Source: Brachionus koreanus
Lineage: Eukaryota; Rotifera; Eurotatoria; Ploima; Brachionidae
Direction of reading: 5' to 3'
DNA length: 64,000 nt
NCBI GenBank assembly: GCA_016987375.1
Contig: PJRA01000508.1
Location: 1,222,471 to 1,286,470 of the forward strand
The translations under genes were made by a program, and so were the position numbers. How positions within the stretch are numbered: position 1 is the first letter of the stretch; every line of letters starts with the position of its first letter. The notes beneath the pieces were generated by a model that did not search any database, had not been told where the DNA came from, and worked only from the letters and a program-made list of their open reading frames with translations. Positions 1 to 12,070 of this stretch are shown piece by piece.

Positions 1-36
1 TGTTTTTTTTTGTTAAATTTAGTTTTTTTTTTAAAG

Positions 37-457
37 AAAAAATGGTGATGAAGACTCGAGTAGCATGGTTATTATAGGTTTGAGACTACCTAGTGGATGG
101 CAAGCAGTTGAATCTTCAGTTAAAAAATTAGAAAAAAGTCATGATTTAAGAAGATTTGAGCTTAATGAGAATAGATTGAGTCTCTATTTTGATGAAGTAT
201 AAAAAAACTTTTTAATTTTAAGTTGAATTAAATTTTATTTTTAAACAAAAAACAGCTAACTGCCATAGGAAAAAATTTTAACATTGAAGCCGAAAAAAAA
301 TTCGATATTAAAGATGTAAAACCTGGTCAAATTTTTGTCTACGACTACTATGAGCCATTAGGTAAGAAATTTAAGAAGATAAAAAAAAACTTAAAAAAAA
401 AAAATTTTTTTTCAAGAAAATGCCATTACACAACAATTTGAAATAAATGCCTGCTAA
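37..457 (+). CDS. C-terminal end of an alpha-2-macroglobulin / thioester-containing protein (partial, 5' end outside window)
   Basis: Three exons join cleanly: 37..196, 256..361 and 417..457 (stop 455-457), with introns bounded by GT and AG. The first exon reads SSSMVIIGLRLPSGW and then ends in LSLYFDE. The second reads DIKDVKPGQIFVYDYYEPL, and the last ends NAC. This order (a MVIIGLRLPSG strand, a YFDE strand, then the VYDYYEP strand) is the receptor-binding domain that closes alpha-2-macroglobulin, CD109 and insect TEP proteins. Family members are large secreted or GPI-anchored protease traps or opsonins. The bait region and thioester lie upstream of the window, so protease-inhibitor and complement-like types cannot be told apart. 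The introns are 59 and 55 nt. An AATAAA lies about 70 nt past the stop. Confidence 0.85.
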
Positions 458-522
458 ATTTACACAATATTTTTTTTTAATTTTTTTTCATAAATTAATC
501 AAAATTTTTGTCTTTTTCTATG

Positions 523-528
523 AATAAA
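523..528 (+). terminator. Poly(A) signal of the alpha-2-macroglobulin-family gene
   Basis: A canonical AATAAA lies 66 nt after the stop codon of the preceding gene on the same strand. In this AT-rich DNA the hexamer is common, so the call rests mainly on its position. Confidence 0.4.
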
Positions 529-1749
529 AGATGAATTTATTAAACTTTTTTTTATTAATTAATGGAAGATAAAATATGGCATTATTTCTTTCATTTATCT
601 AAAAAATAAAAGTTAATTTCCTTTGAACAAAAAATTTATTAGTTTATAACATATTAATTAATTTTTACTGAATTGATTACATAAAGATAAAAGAAGATTT
701 TAATATATTATTTTATCTAACGAGTGTTCAAAAAAAAATTAGAATCCGAAAATCTTTTTTTTATTTATCATTAGAAAACAAACAATAAATGATGCTCTAT
801 ATATAATCCCTCTCAAAAATTTTGTTAAGATACCTTTATCCATCATCATTTTCGACTTTGAAAATTTTTATAATTATTAAAAAAGGAAAACCTGAAAAAT
901 GCACACTCCCCATTTTCGACTAAAATGCACACCTGATTGTATTGTAACATTTTGTTCAAAACCAACTTTATCTCAAAAAATTTGTCTTTTTCTTCTCTTT
1001 TAATTGAGTGGTAATATTTGATTTTTTTAAAAGCTTTATTAAAAAAAAAATATTTAAAAATTTTAAGAAATTTTTAAAAAATAGTTTTAAAATTCAAAAA
1101 TACAAGTATGCTTGCACACCCATTAAATTATTTCAAATTTGAACTAAGCATCAAAAATAATCAAACTCGCCCCCAAATTTAAAGTCTATTTAGTTTTATT
1201 TTCGGAAAAAGCTAGTGATTAAACATTAAATCTTGGAATCTTGAACACCCCCCTTTTTTATGGTTAAAAGTTTAAAAATCATGTTTTCGAGAAAAATCTT
1301 TTCTAGAGAAACTCAATTTCGAATTAATTCGGCAGAATGAAAATAATTTGTCATTTAAACATTTTCATATTTTTAGATTTTTTGTGAATTATTTGAGAAA
1401 ATTAAAAAATTCCTCTCAAATTATTTGAAAAACAGAATAAAAATGAAAAATTTTTTGAAATTTTGTACATAAAATTTAAAAATGCAAAATATTTTATCAT
1501 TTCGCTATTTATTTTTAAAAGCCAATTTAATTTTTTTTAAGAAACTAATTTATACAAGATTTTATCTGAATAAATAACGATTTTTCAAAATCTAGTTGCT
1601 AGCAATTTTATTTATTTAATTAAAGTTTAAGTCCCATGGACAAATTGAGATAAGAATAATGGACAGTTAAATATCCATTTTACAATTAAGTAAAAAATTC
1701 ATTTCAGTTTGTTATATATAAAAAAATGATTAAGATTATTCAATATACA

Positions 1750-1811
1750 NNNNNNNNNNNNNNNNNNNNNNNNNNNNNNNNNNNNNNNNNNNNNNNNNNN
1801 NNNNNNNNNNN
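1750..1811. other. Assembly gap (62 N)
   Basis: This is a run of 62 undetermined bases. Confidence 0.99.
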
Positions 1812-3460
1812 TCAGATCTTCTACTTTTGATAACTGTTTAATAAAAGAAGTATTCTCTCTATCAAATATCTTATAATCTTTCCTTAAGTATTCAAAAACG
1901 TTTTTACATAATTGGCTATTAAAAATTTGCTGACAAAGAATATTTTATGCTTATAATAAATTTTTCTAATTGACTCCAATTTTAGTGCTTTGTTCAAAGC
2001 TTTTGTTTTTGTAAATTTACTGAGTCCAATAAATCATTTTATTAAAATATTTTGCCGTATTTCAAATTCCTTTAGACTCTTTTCATTAATGAAGATATTA
2101 TCTAAATGATGTCTAAAGATTGATTGAGAGAACTGTTTGTTTGTTTGTTTTTTTTAACAATATTATCTTTATAGACAGGATATAAATCTTAAAATCTTTT
2201 TATTGTTAAGGGTCAAAGCTAAATGGTTTATGTGAAAGAAAACATTAAAATAAAAAAAATGCGAAAAATGAATGAAAAAAAGAAACATAATTATCAATCT
2301 GTGAAAAAGAAGCACATTATTGTGTATTAATGGTAACACTCAATAAAGATCAACCAAATAAAGATCATTTAAATTGTCGGTAGAAATAAACTTATAAAAA
2401 TTGAAAAGTCTACTATATATATTGGGACTTCTTTAGTCGTTCTTCTTTGTTTATTTAGTTAAACTAAATAAACCGTAGAATATTAACTATTATTATTATT
2501 TAATTAATGTTCAAAATTTCAAGACTTTTGGATATTGGGTTTCTATTTTTTCTATCCTAAGAACAAAAACAAACCAACTTTTTTGAACCCCCACTAATAT
2601 ATAAAAGGCTTTATTTTAAATTTTAAATTCAATTTGATAAGTGATAATTGGTAATGATATGAGATTAAAATATAAAATATATTATATGAAAAATAGTATT
2701 AAATACATATAAATATAGTTTAAAAAGGATTTGATGTAGCAAACTTTTCTAACTTATTTAAAAATTTAGTGTAATCTTGAATAATTTAATATCTTCATAT
2801 ACTTTTATATAGATGTAATTAATTAAGTAAAATATTTGTACAAAGCACAAAATAATAATTAAAATACTATTAGAGCTGATGATTTAAGCAACGATAATAA
2901 ACAAGATAAATACTGAACTAAATATGTACTATCATTTTTGTGAGAGCAAAAAAATAATTAAAATATAAACTGCACTAAATATTATATGATTTAGATGATT
3001 TCATGAAAATTTTTATATACTTGTTTTTAATTTGTATAGATTATATGCAATAATTTTAAGCTCTGAAAAAAAAAGATAGATGTCTTTAATAAATTAAAGC
3101 ATTTGGCAGAACAAGCTTTGGATCGATTAATTTCATGACCGATGACGGGTAATATATTTTATTAACAAAAAATATATCATGAAAATTAGCTGAAAAATTC
3201 ACAACCAAATTTTGTTTAAATGTTTTTTTTCAAGTTTTCTTAAAAACATGGATTTAGTTGGTTTTCATTTATGTGGATAAATATTTAATACTTGAATACC
3301 CGGCTGATTTCTCATAAAAATTTAATATAAAGTTTTTAAGATAAATTAAACATTTTCTTTGAAAATTTATTCATTTTCTAAAAAATTAAAATTAAGTTTT
3401 TAAACAAATAAAGCCATTTTTTTAAAATTTTATTTAAATGTCATAAAATTCAAGTAAAAA

Positions 3461-3507
3461 TTTTTCAAAAAAGGGTCTAAAAAACCCCTCGAGGGTTCTA
3501 GTGTTAA
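3461..3507 (-). repeat. Short dispersed repeat, copy 1 (partner at 22291-22345)
   Basis: Read on the minus strand this segment shares with 22291-22345 a CTAGAA, a gap, then a TCGA core and GGTTTTTTAGACCC followed by a T run. The copies are diverged but keep the same order of motifs. The family is unknown. Confidence 0.35.
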
Positions 3508-3874
3508 AAATTCAAAAAATAAAAATTAGTTTTTTAATTAATGCGATTTTTTGTCTCACGTAAATCATATTAGTATTAAATTGTAACGATACAAAAAATC
3601 TTTACATTTTTTTTTTAATCAACTCAAATGATTATAAAGTTTTTTTTTATAAGACTGAAATTAGTGCCTGATTTTGATAATCCTTAATGATAAAAATATT
3701 TTATATCGATATTTTTCCAACTGGATTTATTATAACAAGACTAACAAAAATTAAATTTTTTTTACTCAATTTACTTTGAAATCAAGGGTCTACCTAAATT
3801 TGCTTAAAAATTATAATTTAATTCGTTTGTTTTTTAAAAAAGAAAAAAACATATTTTTCAATTTATTTTTTATT

Positions 3875-6218
3875 TTATTTCATTCTGAGACTCTGGTTTT
3901 TTTTTACGTATTTAAGAATTTGAAAAATGGCTGATGGAGTAATACCAGGTATTCGAGACGCAGCTCCAAGCGACGAAGGCTTATGAGCAAAAAGTTTTTC
4001 CCTAGCCTCAAAAGAAATATTTATTTTCCCATAGTCAAAATCAACAGGCAATTGAATCGACTCATTTTTTCTGATATCATCCATTTCTTCATTTTGTTTC
4101 TTCTCTCCTGCCAAGTAAACACAATGAATCTTAATTCTTTCAGCTAGTTTTTCATCATCAGTCAAAAAATTGTATTTTGGAGACAAAAAACTGTCAAACA
4201 TTTTAAGATTGACACCCGTAATTCTTAGTAAATCGAGAATATTTGTGTTATACGGATTGTCTGCTTCACATGGCAAGGACGGAATTTTAGACTTCCAATA
4301 AGCAACACTGTGCGTAATCGAGCCTAGATAATTCATGGCATCGTCATACACTGACTTGAAATTTTTAAATTTTTCATATCTGTAATCTGTTAGGACTCCC
4401 ACTTGATGACCTTTTTCGGTAAGTCTAATATCAGCATTATCAGATCGTAGCGAAAGTCTGTACTCAGCTCTACCAGTAAACATTCTATAAGGTTCTGATG
4501 TTCCTTGTGTAGTCAAATCGTCTATCAATACACCAATATAAGCCTCAGTTCGACTAACTATAAATGGTTCTTGTTTCTTTATTTTTCTAACGCTATTTAT
4601 GCCAGCAATTAATCCTTGACTAGCTGCTTCCTCGTAACCAGTTGTTCCATTAATTTGACCAGCAAGAAATAAATTATCTATTCGTTTGGTTTCTAAGGAT
4701 GGTTTCAGCTCTCTTGGATCAATATAATCATATTCTACACCATAGCCTATTTTATTTAAATAGAAAAAAAATTTAAACCCTAAGCTTTGATTAAAAATTT
4801 AACCATATTGTATAAGCTTGGCATTTTCTAAACCTTCTATTTTATTGAACATTTTTTGCTGATAATCACCGGGCAGAGTACAAGACATACCTTGAGGATA
4901 AACAACATGATTATCAAAGCCTTCGGGCTCAAGCCAAATTTGGTGTCGATCTTTGTTAAATTTCAAAATTTTTGACTCAATTGAAGGACAATATCTATTC
5001 TAATGAGGTAAAAATAATTTCATATTTTTACCAACTAATTTTACCTTGGACCTCTAGTTTCCTCTTTGACATGTCGATTTAGATGTAAAGTATCTTTGAT
5101 TATTTTAGCTACTTCCTGATTTGTATGTGTCATGTAAGAGAGCAATTGTTTTTCTGGTTCGACTAGAACCTTTTCATTTAAAAAAGAAAACGGAACAGGT
5201 GGATAGTCGGGATATTTTTTTTCCAATTTTGTATAATCAATTGTGCGTCCGTCAATACGTGGTGGAGTTCCAGTTTTTAGTCTTCCCATTTTAAATCCTA
5301 TTTTTTCCAATGAATTTCCTAATTCAACACTTGGTTGATCACCCATTCGGCCAGCTGGCTTAACTTCAAGACCATAGTTAATACTTGCTCTCAGAAATGT
5401 TCCCGTTGTAATTATTACTGACTTTGATTTAATCAATTTTCTACTCTCTAAAAAAAATAATTTATTTATTCGACTATTTATTTGAAAATAAACAAATATA
5501 CCCAAAATTACTCCTCCAACCTTCAGACCAACTGTGTCTAAAACACTAGGCTCTTGAATCAAAACTAAATCATCAACTGGCTCAGCTAAAATTGTTAAAT
5601 TATTTGTATTCAACAATTCTTTTTGCATATTTTTTTTATAAAGAACCCGATCGATTTGAGCCCTGTTGCCCTTGAAATGCAAATATTAAATTTATTTTTT
5701 TTTTCAAATATTATTTTGATATTTTAACTACCCAAACTGCGGGACCTTTTCTCTTATTTAGAATTTTATAATGCGTTCCAGAAATATCTTAAATTTAATC
5801 GTAAATTTCCAAGTGAAAAAAAAAAGAAAATATTTTTTCTTACCACATATTCGAGCACATATACCATCTAATGCGTCTATTTCTCGCATTAGATGGCCTT
5901 TTCCAATTCCACCAAAAGATGGATTACAAGACAGTTGACCTTGAATTAATTTTAAATTAATTAAGTTAAAACTTGATTTGGGAAAAAACCTATTGTCTCA
6001 AATTTATGTGTTAAAAGCAATGTTTTAGAGTTCATTCTGGCAGCTGCATGAGCAGCCTCGCATCCAGCATGACCGCCCCCAATCACTATCACATCATAAG
6101 ACTCTGTGTCTGTTTGCAAATGGTCATATTCTGTAAGAGAGACAGTAGCATAACTGAATTTTTTGTTGCGGATAGTAAAACTCTTGAAATTTAGTAGTTT
6201 ATTCAAATTTCGAATCAT
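3875..6218 (-). CDS. MTO1: MTO1, mitochondrial tRNA wobble-uridine modification enzyme (GidA/MnmG family)
   Basis: Seven exons join with consistent phases: 6218..5990, 5939..5844, 5787..5732, 5670..5502, 5447..5045, 4994..4804 and 4746..3875. They give a protein of about 671 residues (human about 717). The N-terminus looks like a mitochondrial presequence rich in basic residues and lacking acids. An FAD-binding [10 protein letters not shown] follows at about residues 47-56. Both GidA-family signatures are present: GPRYCPSIE, split by intron 5, and [18 protein letters not shown] in the last exon. [12 protein letters not shown] and TTGTFLR are also conserved. In known systems MTO1 works with the GTPase GTPBP3 to build the carboxymethylaminomethyl or taurinomethyl group on U34 of mitochondrial tRNAs. 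The introns are about 48 to 61 nt. Intron 4 (5448-5501) is 54 nt and free of stops in frame. AATAAA-like hexamers overlap and follow the stop, implying a very short 3' UTR. Confidence 0.96.
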
Positions 6219-8991
6219 TTAGAGGGTCCTGTAACATTTAATAAGAATTTAATTTATTATTATAAAAAATATCATGTTATTTAGTTTTTTTTTTCATTTA
6301 TAGTTTAATTTGATTATTTTTTAGAATTTTAATGGCAAAATTTTGCTCAAAAAAGTTTTGTTTGATTCGACATTAGTGAGAATAAACAAAGCAATTATTG
6401 CTGCCATGAAATTTGATTTTTATTACAATTGATTTTAACCAAGAACAAAAAATGTATTAATTTAGATTGTTGCTTCGAGCATCATGTAATGTCGAATTTT
6501 CTAAGCAATTTTTAGATGTTTTCCTTTTATAGAAAGCACTTTTAAGCAAAGCTTTATCGTATTAAAAATAAGTTATTTAATCCAAGAAAAAAGATTCGCA
6601 AAATTTTACATATAAAAATTTAAAAATGTTTCTCAATAATTCATAGATTAATAATCAAAAATTTAAGTTAAAATCGATCGATGAAAATACAAGCTAAGAA
6701 AAATGAAAACTTGAATTGTTAACATTAGACTTTTTTATACAAAAAATTAACACTTCAATTAAAAAAAATTCCCATTTTCTCATGTGTTAATGAATGTAAA
6801 AAAATAATTTTCTCTCAATAAAATAATTTATTTTTTATTTATCTTTAATAAAATTTGAGCGGCCAAATCTAAGCACAATATAAAACACATTTTTTTTTAA
6901 ATTTTCATATTTTACCAGAATCCATAGAGTAAATTTTTTTTAAAGTCTCAATTTTTTAGAGCACTATTTTTAAGATAGATTTACTCGAATCTAGACTTAA
7001 TTTTCTATATAATAATTTGGGGTTCTTTAAATTTACAACAACAACAAAAAAATATTTACATAGTATTTGAATACAAAATAATGATGTCTTCTCTTGTTAA
7101 ATTATATATCCTAATATATTTCTCTTAAATTAAAAATAAATTATCTTCCGGCATTTTTATTTCTTCAATATATTAAATTTTTTCAATTCAATTTTAATAT
7201 TTTCATTTTTGGCAAGATTTCATTTTCAAATAAATGAAAAGATAGCTTTTACATGATTATATATATTACTTTAAAAAGTTAGACAAAAAAATATAAATCT
7301 TTTTTTTACCTTATTTAATTCGTCACTATTCTTTAACATATCCCAAGCAGCCCAGTCGCTCCATAAACCAAACTATTGTATTAATCTATTACAAATTGCA
7401 ATGATGTTTCTGGGAAAAAGCTGAAAAAAAAACAGCCTATTTTTTTATGAAATAATTTTATTATATGCGGACTAACGGATTGTTTTACAGAGAATTTTTT
7501 TTATCCAGGAAAAGAGATTAAGATCATCTTATTATCATGAATTGATAAAGAAAATAAGTCTAGATTATTTTTGATCGAATAAAAATTCATACTTATAGTT
7601 AGATTTGCTCAACAGAGATATTCTACATCAATAAACACTGAGAAGAATGAATTATTTATAATATCAAATATTTTAATTTTTATCGTCTGAACGAGTTCCT
7701 CATTAATTTTTAATAGAGCTCAGGATCTTGAAATTATAGACAGCTATTGATTTTTAATCATTCTGTTTTATTTTAAATAAATTTTAAAAACAATTTAATA
7801 CTTTTTTATTTAGATCTTTTAAAATGAATTCATTTTTTCAACTAAAAGAAAAAAGAAATTAAAAAAAAAAATTATAATTTTTTAGTAGATATAAACTCGT
7901 ATTTTTGACCGAAATAAATAATAACTTTTTGCAGCAATGTCCAAGACAGATCGTTAACAAAAATAAACCTAAAATTTAGACTTTTTTGTTTGATAAAAGT
8001 GTCTTGGTCAACAAATTTATTGTAAAAGTAGCAAAGATTTATCAATTTTTCTGGTTTACGTGATAAGCAAAACAAAAATATCTAAATTGTTTATTTTAAA
8101 TTCAAAATTTAAATAATTAAATGAATAATTTAAAAAACATTGACGTTAGATATAAATACGATGGATTTAAATGAGGCCTTAAGTTTTTTAAAATCAAACT
8201 TAATTAAATAAAATTACTGGCATTTAGATTAAAACTAGATTTTTAAGTTTCAAGCTTTAAATTTCAAAATATGCCACTCAATCTCATTTTTTTCAAATCA
8301 AAACCTAAAGATTATTTTGTTTTTATTAAGACTGTAATTTTTAATTTTTAATAAATTTAATTGAAGTTCTCTTCCTATTTACGTTTATTTAAAGTAATAT
8401 CATCTAGAAATTTCATCAAGTCTTTCTGTCCAAGCTTAAAGATATTTTTTAGATTGCGTAATTGCATCAGTTGCATTCTACAGAGGATTATTTTTTTTTC
8501 TAAGAAAATTTAAATTAAAAATTTTATTCTGTCATTTTTTTGCTTTTCAAATGACTGAATTCAAAATAAGCATCAGTTGCGTTTAAAAAATAATTATATG
8601 CTTATGTAAATCTAGGACTCATTAGTTTTTTAAATAAAGATAGGAATTTTTCTTTTTAAATTTACTAGCAAGGGAGGTGATTAACTAATTAAAAACTTTT
8701 TTAATTGAGTTCTTTTTAAAAAATTTGTTCTTAGGGACAAAGAAATTTTTATTTTTCAATTATGCTATCGAGAATATACAAAATAATAATTAGAAAATCG
8801 ATTTTTTTTTGTTGTAATTGTGTTTAAAGCTACTTCTTAGCGATTTAATACAAGCTAAAAATTTAAAATTGTAAATTTAGTTCAAATGAAATCTAAAAAT
8901 TCATATAATTTACTTTAAGCTTGCTCGTTTGTTTTTCTGCTTTACTAATACTGGTTATTTACTGAAAGTTTTCTCTAATTAATAATTTCAG

Positions 8992-9757
8992 CAAAACTAA
9001 ACATAGCTCAAGACGTTCTTGCTCTTGACTTGCCTAAGAATTACTTCATTCTTTTGTGGCATAAATTCTATCAGTTAATCAGAATTTATTTGACTTAATT
9101 CTTCTTTAAAATTTTAGCTTTTCTTTTATGGATTAAATTATGCAATCAATATTTGTTTTTAAAATGATAAACTTAGAAAATTATTTTGTTAATTGCTTAA
9201 TTTTACGTTTATTTAGCTTTAATCATGAATTCTTTTTTTCTTATTACTTTATTATTTTATTCTCTAATATTAATTCTGCCACTACTTCTCATTTAGAGAC
9301 GCATAAATCTTAAGAATCAAATCACTTTAGTCAAGTATGTATTTTTTAATTAAATTTGCAACAAAATTGAAAATTATTTATTCAGAAATTAATTCAATTA
9401 CTCTGCTTTGAATGTGAAAAAAAATAATTTACAATCATTCTTATTTTGAATCAATATGGAAGTTTTTTGACGCGTATTTTTTATTTTATTTTATTTTATT
9501 TTATTGCAAAATTTCTAAATTTCGTAGTTGGGTTAATCAAATAACCATCATGTTAATTTTATCCATCTCACATATTTCGGAAATATAAGCAATTTTCAGT
9601 CACGAAATGTTTACAATCAATAATTGAGTATATTGATTTGGATCAGTTTGTTGATGTGTTCTACATTGGACTCGATAATGAGGAAGTACTAAGTTTAGCT
9701 TTATCGGTTTCTTTTGGACTTATTGATAGTGACACGGATAAATATTTTATTAATTAA
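8992..9757 (+). CDS. Possible unrecognised small gene or gene remnant (exon-like segments)
   Basis: I do not recognise this. Two segments look more protein-like than their surroundings. After an AG at 8990-8991 the frame reads NIAQDVLALDLPKNYF with a stop at 9096-9098. After an AG at 9598-9599 it reads QFVDVFYIGLDNEEVLSLAL and ends at 9755-9757. Their composition is rich in D, E, V, A and L, unlike chance frames here, which are mostly K, N, F and I. I could not link the segments with consistent splice phases. The cluster could therefore be terminal exons of a real gene, a decayed gene, or chance. Confidence 0.18.
9482..9505. repeat. TTTTA microsatellite
   Basis: This is a short run of TTTTA units. 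No function is suggested. Confidence 0.8.
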
Positions 9758-11848
9758 AGATACATTCATTTGAGTTTTTGAATATTTAAAGATCACTTTG
9801 AAGGAGTTTTTGTTTTTATGTACAGCATAAATATTTAATTAATTTATATGATAAATTGTCTATTTTACAAAATGTTTTCAATTTTATTAGATAATCGAAT
9901 GAAACTGTCTGTAATTTTGTTTGTGAGAATAAACAGGTTTTAAAAATTAACAAATAAATTTTAATAATCAGATAAGTTTTTATTTTTATTTATGTTAGAT
10001 TTATTTTAAATGGTCAAAAAAAGATTGAAAATTTTTGTATAAATGGGTTAAACACATATGAAATTTATCAACAAAAAGCATTTTTAATGCAAAAACCAAA
10101 TAAAAAGATGGATAAGCAAGATTTTCTAATGATAAAACGTTAATGGATTTTCTTGAAAACTCAGCAAATTTAGGAATAAAATTAAATTGTTTTGACTTAG
10201 AGGGAGTTTAATTTTTCAGCTAAATAAGTTAAATCTGACCGTGAAATTATAATCTAAAACAGCTAAGATAAATTGATTAAGGCTCTCAATAAATGCTGAT
10301 AAAATTTCAATTTAAAAAAACCATTCATATCTGATCAACTGATAGCTTCAATTCTTCATTGATTGCTAAGGAGAGTTTCTAGCAGTTGAGCTCGTTACAT
10401 AACTTATAAACACTCTAAATAAATAAAACCTTCTTAAAATATACTTACCAATAATTAATTTTTACGGCTTTGAGTTTCCTGGCAATTCATCTAAGATTTT
10501 TTTAAGAAAAATAAAAGTTCAGTTTTTATCATTACTTTTGAGTAAAAAAATTAAAATTTTAACTAATTTTAGGAAAATTATTCGTTTTTTACTTCTAAAA
10601 AAAAGGTTTTATTTTATTATACTAAGTGGTTATATAATTTCAAATTGTTTTCACGTAATAAGGAAAATAAAACTCTTCGATAATTATCGATTGGATTTGG
10701 ACTTAAATTATAAAAGAGAATGATGATTTTTTATTAATTTTGTACTTCCGAATATTTGGAAATTTTAGTGATTCACAAAAAAAAAATATTACTATTTTAA
10801 AAGCCTTAAAAAACAAAATTCAAGGTTTAGATTTTGTTTGTGATTCTAATTTTAAATAAACTCAAACTCAAATTCACGATACAAAAATTTAGAAAAAAAA
10901 TATTTATTTATCTGAAAATTTGTTTATTCAATTGAAAATTTAAGTATTTTTGTTCTAGTTACTTCATACTTCATACATACATACATATTTTGTATCAAGT
11001 AGCTAATATTTTAAAACGAGCTTCCTTAAAGTTTGATTAATTTTAAAATTTCTAGTATATTTTTAAAGGTTTCAATAAAGATGAAAATCTTACAAACAAA
11101 ACTCGAGCAGCTACTAATTCTCAAGTTTTCAGCTGATATTGCTTCTTAAAGTAGAAAATGAAAAAAACTGAGCTATTTTCTCATTAAATGTTTTTTAATT
11201 AATTTCTATTTTAGCACCTAAAAGAGTATTCGAAATAAAAAAAAATGAATAAACTTTTAAAATAACAAAAGTGTTTATTATATTTAAGTCTAGAAATGAG
11301 ATCAAGCTAGGAAGAAAAAATTATTTTTATAAACTAGTGTCTTTTTTATTTGAAGAACATGTATTAGTTATAAATCAGGTTTTCATTTGCTATTTTCACA
11401 CTAATTTTTGTTTGCTAAATAAATATTTGACCATGTTATTTAATATGGCGCTAAAGCTTTGCTTAATGACATTGTTATAGAAAATGATTTTGTAAAAATC
11501 GGACCCTTAATGAAGTAATGTATGGGCATTTTCGAGTGTGTGCTCATTCAAATTGAAAATATTGAAAGCCTTATAAAATTATATTAGAATCTATTGATGT
11601 TTAATGATCAATTTTTTTTTTGATATGAAATTCGTCTTCGGGCCAATTCTTATCCTTTTACTTGATTAAATTCGAGAAATTTAAATTTTATTTAACTAAT
11701 TTTGTAAATATTTTCTTTTATTTTAAGTATTAAAAAAATAAAATTTTTGTTTAAAAAGAACATAAAAAAATGAGCTTATAGGCAATTATTGATTTGTCTT
11801 TAGATTCAATTTTAATTTTTAGTAATTTTAAGATCTTTTTTGTAGGCT

Positions 11849-12070
11849 ATTGAATAAATATAAATGGCGAAATTGATGACATACACCCTGCTTTACTGTA
11901 TTATTATGTCTATAAATTACTTTATAAATATTTTTTAAATTGAATTAAGTGATTAAATGAATAAGAAAAATAAAAGTTAATTAAAAAAAAAAGAGGGTTT
12001 TTAAGTCGAATCAATTATAATGGTATTTTGGGTTGTTTTAAATCTTCTCGTCTGTGTTTTGATTCCTATT
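11849..12070 (+). repeat. Dispersed repeat family R1, copy A
   Basis: This copy shares with 30282-30470 the order TTGAATAAATA, AAATGGC, CATACACC, TATGTCT, AATTACTTTATA, an A-rich spacer, TTTTAAGTC, and TGTGTTTTGATTCC. Copy C at 52263-52394 on the minus strand shares the first half plus ATGAATAAGAAAAATAAAA. No open frame, terminal inverted repeat or tRNA-like head is visible. It may be the 3' tail of a non-LTR element or a non-autonomous element. Confidence 0.65.

Larger units (their letters stand above)
458..3874. other. Intergenic region, no supported gene
   Basis: This AT-rich spacer lies between two genes that point towards each other. It contains a 62-base run of N and a short repeat at 3461-3507. 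I see no exon chain with consistent splice phases. Confidence 0.6.
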
